NCBI GenBank assembly: GCA_947497145.1
Contig: CANMFQ010000010.1
Coordinates: 1-64,000 of the forward strand
DNA length: 64,000 bases
From: an uncultured Flavobacteriaceae bacterium
GTDB lineage: Bacteria > Bacteroidota > Bacteroidia > Flavobacteriales > Flavobacteriaceae
Reading direction: 5' to 3'
Part shown: positions 1 through 6,311 of the stretch, one piece after another
Layout of the letters: every line of letters starts with the position of its first letter
Numbering within the stretch: position 1 is the first letter of the stretch
Notes under the pieces: generated by a model
Database searches by the model: none
The model's input: the letters and a program-made list of their open reading frames with translations, nothing else
What the model was told of the DNA's origin: nothing
Program-made: the position numbers and the translations under genes

Positions 1-33
1 GGAGTAAGCAGACAACAAAATAAAAAAAGATAA

Positions 34-243
34 AGCCAACTAGTAAACGAGAGTAATATTGATTATTACGAGTACTTGTTCGCAACGAGTGGTATCAAGA
101 ATAACATGGCAAAAAGCAACACGATACAGTACCGCTTTGTATATTTATCTTACTATGAGCAAGCAAAAGACGGCACGTCTGTCATGGTTGGAGTATCCAA
201 TATTCTAGTGCAAGAAATTTTCATGAAAATGATACCTTCTTAA
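34..243 (+). pseudogene. Unidentified open-frame remnant at left edge
   Basis: This 69-codon open stretch runs from just after a stop at 31-33 to a TAA at 241-243. Its first in-frame ATG is at 106. It is not recognised. Because it sits immediately before a row of Rhs toxin tips and lacks a convincing start, it may be the tail of an older toxin or immunity gene. Positions 1-33 and 244-300 hold nothing else readable apart from the hairpin at 280-294. It could also be chance open frame. Confidence 0.25.
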
Positions 244-279
244 AAATGGATGATGTTGGGTTTATAGGATAGGGTGGCA

Positions 280-294
280 CTCGTCGCAGACGAG
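280..294. repeat. REP-like hairpin in front of an Rhs tip
   Basis: A perfect 6-bp inverted repeat (CTCGTC, 3-nt loop GCA, GACGAG) lies just before the first Rhs tip. With one mismatch the stem extends to nine pairs. It is GC-rich in an AT-rich setting and has no T-tract, so a terminator role is unlikely. Similar short-loop hairpins occur at 1539, 1655, 2614 and 6079, always between toxin/immunity units. Confidence 0.45.
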
Positions 295-300
295 CGCTAG

Positions 301-593
301 CAGGGGGTTATTGAGTCTAAAATTTTTAACGCAGCCAAAAATGGAGGTAAACACTCTGGTTTTCTTAAAAATTATTTAGATAAATCCACCAAAGAATTGA
401 ATAATGGTATTAAAAGCGTTACTAAAAAATTAGATGCACACAAAGGATATTTGAAAGACCCTACTTCAAAAGTTAAAACTTTAATGAATTAAGGAAAGGA
501 CATCAGGAAAGTTTAATAAGGAGATGGAAAATAGAGGTTGATAATTTTACGGAGCAAATAGATATCTTGAAGACTTTAAAAAACCAATTATAA
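301..593 (+). pseudogene. Rhs C-terminal toxin tip, frameshifted remnant
   Basis: In frame 1 the sequence after a TAG at 298-300 reads as a lysine-rich domain starting near IFNAAKNGGKHSGF and ending in a stop at about 490. The protein then continues in another frame (reading NELRKGHQES) through EQIDILK to a TAA at 591-593. A single frameshift at roughly 474-481 therefore splits one domain. The KNGGKHSGF...EQIDILK pattern matches, from memory, a C-terminal tip found on Bacteroidota Rhs proteins. There is no Rhs core and no start codon in front, so this is an orphan, probably dead toxin tip. The stop overlaps the next gene's start as TAATG, which is the usual toxin/immunity coupling. Confidence 0.65.
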
Positions 594-832
594 TGAATAA
601 AAAAGAGACATATATACATTATCTGAATGACACCATAAATCAGTTAATTGAATTAGCTGAAGAAGCAAAAAGCAATACAAAAAATGAATTTGATGAAGGA
701 ATTGTACACGGTTATTATGGTGCTATATTAAGAGTTTTGAATCAATTAGAAGCTTTTAATATAAAAGAAGATTTAGATTTAAAAATCCAAGAGTATATAC
801 CAGAGGATTTACTGTCCTGTGAAAACTCATAA
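593..832 (+). CDS. Putative immunity protein to the orphan Rhs tip
   Basis: This is a small acidic 79-residue soluble protein with no signal peptide or membrane segment. It contains a helical stretch with the motif GYYGAILRVLNQLEAF. That motif resembles small cognate immunity proteins encoded right after this type of Rhs tip; the resemblance is from memory, not a search. Its ATG overlaps the TAA of the preceding toxin remnant (TAATG), so it was originally translationally coupled to the toxin. The frame is intact although the toxin is broken. This fits retention of orphan immunity against sibling cells that still carry the toxin. The role rests on position and length more than on sequence. Confidence 0.6.
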   Translation: MNKKETYIHYLNDTINQLIELAEEAKSNTKNEFDEGIVHGYYGAILRVLNQLEAFNIKEDLDLKIQEYIPEDLLSCENS

Positions 833-840
833 AAACATAA

Positions 841-1044
841 ACTCCCTGCTGGTTCTACGATATGGTTACAGGTTTGGGTGGTACAAATTTATTTCAAGCT
901 TTAGTAAATGGTCTGAAATTTTTAGGAAGAATGCTGTCAGGCAAAAAAAGAGCTAACGATCCACACGCACAAGCAGCGCAAGATAAAGATGGTAAAACAA
1001 CGAAGTTTGTAATCAAAACACTTGAAGACAATGAAATACACTAA
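841..1044 (+). pseudogene. Rhs C-terminal tip fragment (second cassette)
   Basis: An open frame without a plausible own start begins after a TAA at 838-840. It reads CWFYDMVTGLGGTNLF, then a short basic stretch (GKKRANDPHA), and ends TLEDNEIH at a TAA in 1042-1044. An ATG exists at 862, but the frame reads as the end of a larger protein rather than a 60-residue gene. It overlaps the start of the following lipoprotein gene. Position and size fit a second displaced Rhs toxin tip. The toxic activity is not recognised. Confidence 0.5.
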
Positions 1045-1480
1045 TATCTATATATTTATATTAATCGTTTTCACTTCTTGTGGAGTCTCTAACGGATTTT
1101 ATAAACGAGTATCTGAAAACACGAAGGAATTTAATAAAATGTCCAGATACTTAATAGAAAATGATTTATTAAAAAAAAATGACTCTATAGTTTTAGAGAA
1201 AAATGATGATATTTTTTTTAAGAATAAATGTATTTATAATGACAGTAAAGATGATTTTATTAGAGTGTTTATGTTTAAATATGAATTGAATAATATATGT
1301 CGTTATGATGATAATCCTAACCTAATTTATTTTACAAAAGATGCGACACCTTATTTTTCAACATCAAGAGTAGTTTATGACAATGGAGATAGTTATTTGA
1401 GAGAAAATGTACAGAAAGGACAAACAACGGATAAAGGGAAAATTATTGACTCAACATTAATTTTTATTTATAGTAATTAA
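1031..1480 (+). CDS. Lipoprotein, putative immunity of second cassette
   Basis: The protein is about 149 residues with a type II signal peptide. A hydrophobic stretch (IYIFILIVF) is followed by a TSC lipobox with Cys17 when counted from the chosen start. An ATG three codons upstream (1022) is possible, but 1031 gives the more typical signal. Both overlap the end of the toxin fragment, which implies coupling. The mature part is rich in Asn, Asp and Lys and matches no family I recognise. By position it is the immunity partner of the 841-1044 tip. A lipoprotein immunity would act outside the cytoplasm, so the toxin would be expected to act in the periplasm or at a membrane. Confidence 0.55.
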   Translation: MKYTNIYIFILIVFTSCGVSNGFYKRVSENTKEFNKMSRYLIENDLLKKNDSIVLEKNDDIFFKNKCIYNDSKDDFIRVFMFKYELNNICRYDDNPNLIYFTKDATPYFSTSRVVYDNGDSYLRENVQKGQTTDKGKIIDSTLIFIYSN

Positions 1481-1532
1481 AAATATGTAACAAAATGAAA
1501 CCACTTCCGCTCTCCGAAGAGTATTGAGTAGG

Positions 1533-1630
1533 GCTGTGCGAAGTTTGCAACTTCGTACCGTCAACAGTAAGCCATGCGAGTAAGAAACAATAGTGAATAA
1601 CAAAAGCTATGGTAGTATTTGTTGTGGCTT
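1533..1630 (+). repeat. 98-bp direct repeat, copy A
   Basis: This copy matches 2608-2705 without gaps, with about 11 mismatches. The first 39 bp, covering the REP hairpin and the following GTACCGTCAACAGTAAG, are identical. The two copies bracket the third toxin/immunity cassette. Confidence 0.75.
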
Positions 1631-1679
1631 TGTGTTGCAGCCAATGTGTGTGACTGCGAAGTTGCAAACTTCGCAGAGC
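1533..1679. repeat. REPIN-like element (two inverted hairpins)
   Basis: Two 23-bp arms, 1533-1555 and 1657-1679, are reverse complements of each other with one mismatch and flank about 100 bp. Each arm is itself a hairpin: 1539-1555 (7-bp stem, loop TGC) and 1655-1675 (8-bp stem, loop TGCAA). A pair of inverted palindromic REP units is the layout of a REPIN. REPINs are mobilised by RAYT (Y1) transposases, and none is in this window. The surrounding 1481-1702 has no convincing gene. Confidence 0.55.
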
Positions 1680-1702
1680 AGTTAAGTACTTGAATATGGT
1701 AA

Positions 1703-1918
1703 AAGAGTCACAACAGGTACAGAGGTATATATAATGGCGATGGTTATGAAGACCATTTTTCAATGACAAATGATAAGCAAGGTAGGGCAAGAAAATATTA
1801 CGAATTTATAAATCAACTTAGCAAAGTATTGAATCCTGCTGCCGTACAAAAGCATGTCGATAAAGAAAGAAAAAAGAATTACAATACGGCAAAATTTCAT
1901 AAAAAGCAATCTCAATAA
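1703..1918 (+). pseudogene. Rhs C-terminal tip fragment (third cassette)
   Basis: An open frame from a stop at 1700-1702 to a TAA at 1916-1918 encodes 71 residues with no credible start. It reads as a C-terminus: GIYNGDGYEDHFSM, then a basic helix-like stretch (GRARKYYEFINQL) and a Lys-rich end. A lipoprotein gene starts six bases later. The family is not recognised. It is interpreted as another displaced Rhs tip because of its position between the repeats and its immunity-like follower. Confidence 0.5.
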
Positions 1919-1924
1919 TAAATT

Positions 1925-2506
1925 ATGAAAAAGTCATTAATTGCCGTTATTCTACTTTGTATTGTTGCTTGCAACGAAAAAAAGAAAGAGGATAATCACG
2001 TAGAAAGCAAACGGTTTTTCTTTAAGATTATAACTGATGACGAAGGAATAAGTTTATATAACTCTAAAGAGTATGAATTCTTAGGGGATACGATTAAAGT
2101 AAACTCAAATACTATTGATGATAGTGGTAAAAGAATCAATTTAGGTATTGAGAGATATTTGCAAACAGAGGATGAATTGTATATGCTTATTCCAGACGGA
2201 AAAAGTCTTAGAAAAGAATTGTTTTTTTCAAATAAATATGTTGATTCCTGTTACCAAATTGAACATCCATTAGTTGATTTGAAGTTATGTTACAAAGGTG
2301 TTTCAGATTTTTTAAATTTTAAGGACGCGTACAAATTGTCTTATTCCCAAGAAGCGATAGATGGCTTGGATATGGATTTATTTTTAGATAAAGATTTTAC
2401 ATTAATAGCAAAAACAAATGTTATTGGAACTGCTGTGTTTAAGGAAGAGATACGAATAACAAAACAAGAAGTTCCGACAGAGATTATTGATAAGCTTCTC
2501 GAATAG
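1925..2506 (+). CDS. Lipoprotein, putative immunity of third cassette
   Basis: This 193-residue protein has a clear lipoprotein signal: basic start MKKS, hydrophobic core, VAC lipobox with Cys16, then a charged linker NEKKKED. The mature part is a beta-rich acidic domain with no family I recognise. It starts six bases after the third toxin fragment and is followed by a strong terminator at 2540-2565, so toxin and lipoprotein formed one unit. Its reading frame is complete. By position it is an immunity protein anchored in a membrane and facing the periplasm. Confidence 0.6.
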   Translation: MKKSLIAVILLCIVACNEKKKEDNHVESKRFFFKIITDDEGISLYNSKEYEFLGDTIKVNSNTIDDSGKRINLGIERYLQTEDELYMLIPDGKSLRKELFFSNKYVDSCYQIEHPLVDLKLCYKGVSDFLNFKDAYKLSYSQEAIDGLDMDLFLDKDFTLIAKTNVIGTAVFKEEIRITKQEVPTEIIDKLLE

Positions 2507-2539
2507 TTACAAATTTTGTAAAAAAATAATTAAGAAAGT

Positions 2540-2565
2540 AACCGCCCATCGAGGCGGTTTTTTAT
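2540..2565 (+). terminator. Rho-independent terminator after third cassette
   Basis: A perfect 7-bp GC-rich stem (AACCGCC / GGCGGTT) encloses a 6-nt loop and is followed by a run of six T. It lies 34 bp after the lipoprotein stop at 2506 and closes that transcription unit before the Rhs core fragment. Confidence 0.85.
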
Positions 2566-2607
2566 TGCGCGAGTTTTTGTGTAAGGTCGGCCCGCTCTGC
2601 GAAGTGT

Positions 2608-2705
2608 GCTGTGCGAAGTTTGCAACTTCGTACCGTCAACAGTAAGTCCTACGAGTAAGAAACAATAGCGAATAACAAAAGCCGCAGCAGTATGTGTTGT
2701 GGTTT
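2608..2705 (+). repeat. 98-bp direct repeat, copy B
   Basis: This is the second copy of the 1533-1630 repeat, about 89% identical, and again starts with the REP hairpin (CGAAGTT, TGC, AACTTCG). It ends just before the Rhs core segment at 2720. A partial extra arm (GCTCTGCGAAGT) precedes it at 2594. Confidence 0.75.
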
Positions 2706-2719
2706 TCGTAGTTTAGGTC

Positions 2720-2817
2720 GCCATTCCAAATAAATTGTTTAATTTTAGTTTAGCATATAACCAAGGGGAGCATCCATTGTATAACGGCAATATAGCACAA
2801 ACCAAGTGGCGCACAGC
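2720..2817 (+). repeat. 98-bp Rhs-core direct repeat, copy A
   Basis: This segment encodes the start of the surviving Rhs core (PNKLFNF, AYNQG, NGNI, TKWRTA). An ungapped copy with 7 mismatches (93% identity) lies at 5168-5265. Similarity stops abruptly after GGCGCACAGC in both copies, which marks a recombination junction. Confidence 0.85.
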
Positions 2818-4525
2818 CAACCAAGACAAAAGCCTTAGGAGGTATGACTATGAGTACGATGCATTGAATAGACTAACAACAGCAACCGATAATTTGAACA
2901 ATTATACCCTTTCAGCGCTTATCTACGATAAAAATGGGAATATTGGCAAACTATACCGTAGAGGTAATGATGCTTCATCACCAACATCTCCCAATTACAA
3001 CGAAATTGACAAGCTAACTTACCAGTACGATGCTGGTAACAAACTACTTTCAGTAACTGATACGGCCTATAGCGTGTTTGCAGCAGAAGGATTTAAAGAT
3101 GGTAATAAAAGTGATATTGACTATACCTATGATGCCAACGGGAATATGACTCGTGATTTAAATAAAGGTATAAAAGGAGCAACAGCTTCAGAAAAAGGGA
3201 TCACCTATAACCACCTAAACTTACCTATAACCGTAAAAATTAATGATGGTAGTACACATAATGGCACTATAAATTATGTGTATGATGCAACAGGGGTGAA
3301 GCTTAAAAAAATAATATCAGGTACAAGCAATGGCATTACCGACTATGCAGGCAACTATATTTACAAGAACAATAAACTACAGTTTTTCAACACCCCCGAA
3401 GGCTATGTTGAACCTAAAAACCCTGAAAATCTTGGTGAAGGCTATAACTATGTTTATCAATATAAAGACCACTTAGGCAACGTTCGGCTATCCTACACAG
3501 ATGCCAATAATAATGGTACAATAGAAGCTTCTTCTGAAATTATCGAGGAAAACAACTACTATCCTTTTGGACTTGAACATAAAGGTTACAATAATATTAT
3601 AAACGGCACACATTATCCATATACATATAACGGAAAAGAAGAACAGGAAGAACTTGGATTGAATTGGATAGATTATGGTTGGAGAAATTATGATGCTGCA
3701 TTAGGAAGATGGATGGGAATTGATAATCTTGCAGAAAAATATATTAGTAGTTCTCCATATCACTACGCAGCTAATAACCCTATATCGAATTATGATATTG
3801 ATGGAAATGAATTTTCAGATGATGAGTATACGCAAAATACAGTAAATAGCTTACGAAATAGTTATGAAAGTAATCGAGATAGAGCACAAGGAAAAGTAGA
3901 TGAATTAAATGCTATTGTAGATTCTGGAGGAACTCTTTCTAGAGGTCAACAAAGAAAACTTAATCGAAATACTCGAAAATTAGATGCAGCAAATTCTGCA
4001 TTAGGAGAACTAGATGCATTAGCAAGTGACCAAGATGTTACTTTTACTTTTGTGAATTCTGATATGTTTAATGAAGGAGATAATACAACTGCAACTACTG
4101 TTTATAATACATCGACTAATAGTGTTAATATAATTTTTGATGAAAGAGAAACTTCGATTGGAAAAAAAGCACACGAATTAAAACACGCACATCAATTTTT
4201 AACAGGGGAAACTAGTTTGCAAAATTTTGATGGTAGTAATCTAACTTCTAGAGCATTTTTACACGACCAAACAGATGAGGCAGCTGCTCAATACAGACAA
4301 AAATCAATTTACGGAACAGATAGTCACTCTGTTAATAGAAATTTACCTGCGAGTTCCATAACATCATCTAACTCTACTAGAGTACAGGCTCTTATAAATA
4401 GTGGAAGACCAGAAGCTCAAATAATGCAAAGATTAAAGCAATTATCTCGTTCTCAAGGGACTTTTAGAGTAGCTTTGGATAATACTAAACCAAACACAAG
4501 AACAACTATAACGCCTAATAACTAG
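2735..4525 (+). CDS. 5'-truncated Rhs protein with HELKH metallopeptidase-like tip
   Basis: The first 355 or so residues are Rhs core with YD-type repeats (YDYEYDALNRL, YTYDANGNM) and the conserved end of the core (YKDHLGNVRLSY, YYPFGLEHKGY, LGRWMGIDNLAEKY, YHYAANNPI). The variable tip follows. It has a coiled, Arg/Asn-rich spacer and then a domain with zinc-binding HELKH (H480, E481, H484). A DEAAAQYR stretch at about 514-521 could supply a further ligand. This suggests a secreted metallopeptidase toxin. The frame is open only from a TAG at 2714 and the first usable start is TTG at 2735, so the N-terminal shell and secretion part are missing. It is probably a displaced 3' end of a once full-length Rhs gene. 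A lipoprotein gene follows three bases later. Confidence 0.75.
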   Translation: MFNFSLAYNQGEHPLYNGNIAQTKWRTANQDKSLRRYDYEYDALNRLTTATDNLNNYTLSALIYDKNGNIGKLYRRGNDASSPTSPNYNEIDKLTYQYDAGNKLLSVTDTAYSVFAAEGFKDGNKSDIDYTYDANGNMTRDLNKGIKGATASEKGITYNHLNLPITVKINDGSTHNGTINYVYDATGVKLKKIISGTSNGITDYAGNYIYKNNKLQFFNTPEGYVEPKNPENLGEGYNYVYQYKDHLGNVRLSYTDANNNGTIEASSEIIEENNYYPFGLEHKGYNNIINGTHYPYTYNGKEEQEELGLNWIDYGWRNYDAALGRWMGIDNLAEKYISSSPYHYAANNPISNYDIDGNEFSDDEYTQNTVNSLRNSYESNRDRAQGKVDELNAIVDSGGTLSRGQQRKLNRNTRKLDAANSALGELDALASDQDVTFTFVNSDMFNEGDNTTATTVYNTSTNSVNIIFDERETSIGKKAHELKHAHQFLTGETSLQNFDGSNLTSRAFLHDQTDEAAAQYRQKSIYGTDSHSVNRNLPASSITSSNSTRVQALINSGRPEAQIMQRLKQLSRSQGTFRVALDNTKPNTRTTITPNN

Positions 4526-4528
4526 TTT

Positions 4529-5149
4529 ATGAAAAAAATTATTGTAATGATAGTTATAATTACAGTTTATAGCTGCAAATCAACAGGCACTTATTATTGG
4601 AATGGTAATACAAGTTCAGATAAAAATCATTTAGTTTTAGACGCAGATAGTACTTTTTCTTATAATTGGTCAAACCATATAGCTGGCAATTTTAAAATAG
4701 AAGGAAAATGGAAAGAGATAAATAATATATTGTATCTGAAAGAAAACTATTTGAAATTTAAAAACAATAAACTTAAAGACCTTGGTTTAGGAAAGCGAAG
4801 ATATATTAGTGTTGTTAATTCAGATAAAATACCGATGAGTGCTTTAAAATTGGTAATTAATAACAACGATAAGTTTTTAACAACTGACTTTGATGGCTAC
4901 TGTTATTTAACAACTGAAGTTTTAAATTCTATCAAAGTTTATGATGCAGATACAAATTATTTTTTAGGAGAGTTTGATTTAAATAATTCTACATTAAAAT
5001 CTTACGAATTAATGATAGATTATAAAACAATTAGCAAATCATTTTGTAATGATTGTCCTTTTGAATTTAAAAGAAAAGGGAATAAACTTTATCCTTTAAA
5101 AAATAATAAGATAGATAAAGAATATTTTTTTTTAAAAGATATTGAATAA
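4529..5149 (+). CDS. Lipoprotein, putative immunity to the HELKH toxin
   Basis: This 206-residue protein has a lipoprotein signal peptide (MKKIIVMIVIITVYSC, Cys16). The mature part begins with a GTYYWNG segment and a beta-rich region that reads like a lipocalin or META-type fold, followed by an SxxFCNDCPFEF motif near the C-terminus. No family is recognised with confidence. It begins three bases after the stop of the Rhs/metallopeptidase frame, the standard place for the cognate immunity gene. Its export fits a toxin that acts outside the cytoplasm. Confidence 0.6.
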   Translation: MKKIIVMIVIITVYSCKSTGTYYWNGNTSSDKNHLVLDADSTFSYNWSNHIAGNFKIEGKWKEINNILYLKENYLKFKNNKLKDLGLGKRRYISVVNSDKIPMSALKLVINNNDKFLTTDFDGYCYLTTEVLNSIKVYDADTNYFLGEFDLNNSTLKSYELMIDYKTISKSFCNDCPFEFKRKGNKLYPLKNNKIDKEYFFLKDIE

Positions 5150-5164
5150 TACGTTTTTACTTCT

Positions 5165-5278
5165 GATGCCACTCCAAATAAATTGTTTAATTTTAGTATC
5201 GCATATAACCAAGGGCAGCATCCATTGTACAACGGCAATATATCACGAACCAAGTGGCGCACAGCAGTATATTTTTAA
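5165..5278 (+). pseudogene. Displaced Rhs core fragment
   Basis: This 38-codon stretch reads PNKLFNFSIAYNQG, NGNISRTKWRTA and then VYF and a TAA. It duplicates the beginning of the Rhs core at 2720-2817. After the shared TGGCGCACAGC the sequence is unrelated, so a different cassette was joined at exactly this point. It is not a gene in itself. Confidence 0.8.
5168..5265 (+). repeat. 98-bp Rhs-core direct repeat, copy B
   Basis: This is the partner of 2720-2817. It could support homologous recombination that deletes or loops out the 2.4 kb between the two copies, which contains the metallopeptidase tip and its lipoprotein. Confidence 0.85.
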
Positions 5279-5292
5279 CCTTAATTAAAAAT

Positions 5293-6057
5293 ATGAGAAG
5301 TAAAAAAATGGGGATTGTAATACTTTTGATAATTCTTACTTTAGCCTACTTATTGTATCTAAATTTAAAAAAAAACATCTATAAGCCTACTGAATATGAA
5401 TCAGAGTTAATTGAGTATTTTAAAGAGGTTGCATTGAAATCTGAATTTGATGAAAATATAAATAAGATAGTTAAATGGCGAAAACCGATGCAACTTTATG
5501 TCGTTACAGATAAAAATAAGATTTATGATAAACAAATGGTATATATACAAAATGCTATTGATAGTTTTAATATGTTAGCTACCGATGGCTTCAAAATTGA
5601 ATTATCCGAAGACTTTAAGTCAAGTAATGCATACCTTTATTTATGTAGTAGAGAAAAAATTGCTAGAGTAAATCCAGAATTTTATGAGCAACTCACAAAT
5701 AGTATAGATGCAAATGGATTTGGTTATTTAGAATTTTATTGGATTAGCTATAATATTTATAGGTCTTCTATCTATATTGACACTAATGAGTCAATGGAAG
5801 TTCAGGAATCAACAATCCTAGAGGAAATTACGCAAAGTACGGGTTTGCCTAATGATCCTGAGAGCCATAATAATAGTATTTTTTACGAACATAAATCAAT
5901 CGAGGATATAAATATCAAGAAATACTCTGATTTAGATAAAGATGTTATAAAGCTTCTATACCACCCAAGGATTAAACCAGGTATGGGTAAAACAAAAATA
6001 GAAAAAGCAATAAAGAGAATTTTAAAAAATAAAGAAATTATACTTTCAGGTGGATAG
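5293..6057 (+). CDS. Membrane-anchored DUF2927-like protein
   Basis: One N-terminal membrane segment (GIVILLIILTLAYLLYL) is followed by an extracytoplasmic domain. That domain carries the EEITQSTGLPNDP motif, then NSIFYEH and a SDLDKDVIKLLYHPRIKPGM end. This combination is typical of DUF2927 proteins, which are thought to be zincin-like. A GTG at 5254 gives a longer frame, but it lies inside the Rhs-core repeat, so the ATG at 5293 is preferred. The gene sits directly behind a displaced Rhs core fragment. It may be the effector or partner of a fifth cassette, or an unrelated neighbour captured with it. The length is about 254 residues. Confidence 0.6.
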   Translation: MRSKKMGIVILLIILTLAYLLYLNLKKNIYKPTEYESELIEYFKEVALKSEFDENINKIVKWRKPMQLYVVTDKNKIYDKQMVYIQNAIDSFNMLATDGFKIELSEDFKSSNAYLYLCSREKIARVNPEFYEQLTNSIDANGFGYLEFYWISYNIYRSSIYIDTNESMEVQESTILEEITQSTGLPNDPESHNNSIFYEHKSIEDINIKKYSDLDKDVIKLLYHPRIKPGMGKTKIEKAIKRILKNKEIILSGG

Positions 6058-6078
6058 AATAGGACTTTTCCCCGCTCC

Positions 6079-6097
6079 CGCTAGTTTCTAACTAGTG
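6079..6097. repeat. REP-like hairpin at right end of Rhs region
   Basis: A 6-bp perfect stem (CTAGTT, TCT, AACTAG) extends with C-G and G-T pairs. It is followed by GGCGTACCGAGTAA, reminiscent of the GTACC that follows the hairpins at 1539 and 2614. It marks the right edge of the cassette region. The rest of 6058-6311 shows no gene. Confidence 0.45.
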
Positions 6098-6311
6098 GCG
6101 TACCGAGTAAACACACACAGTAAACTTTGTACAGGAGTCAATTATGGGTAAAAGAGATGAGCGAAAGCGAACCACTATCATACATAATAAGTAGCATCTC
6201 AATAATTATACCTCGCAGCACAATCAAACCGTACAGCAGTTACAAGTAATCACTGTAAGGTGTAACCAAAGCCACTTAACAAACTGTCAGCGGCTTCGGT
6301 CACAGTACCTT

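Noticed and set aside
1464-1790. 108-codon open frame on the minus strand
   Set aside because: It runs across the REPIN-like element and the 98-bp repeat, has no domain or signal, and its sequence mirrors repeat DNA. It is a repeat-driven false ORF.
5254-5292. GTG start giving a 13-residue longer DUF2927-like protein
   Set aside because: The GTG lies inside the copied Rhs core segment, which was not originally part of this gene. The ATG at 5293 starts a normal membrane anchor.
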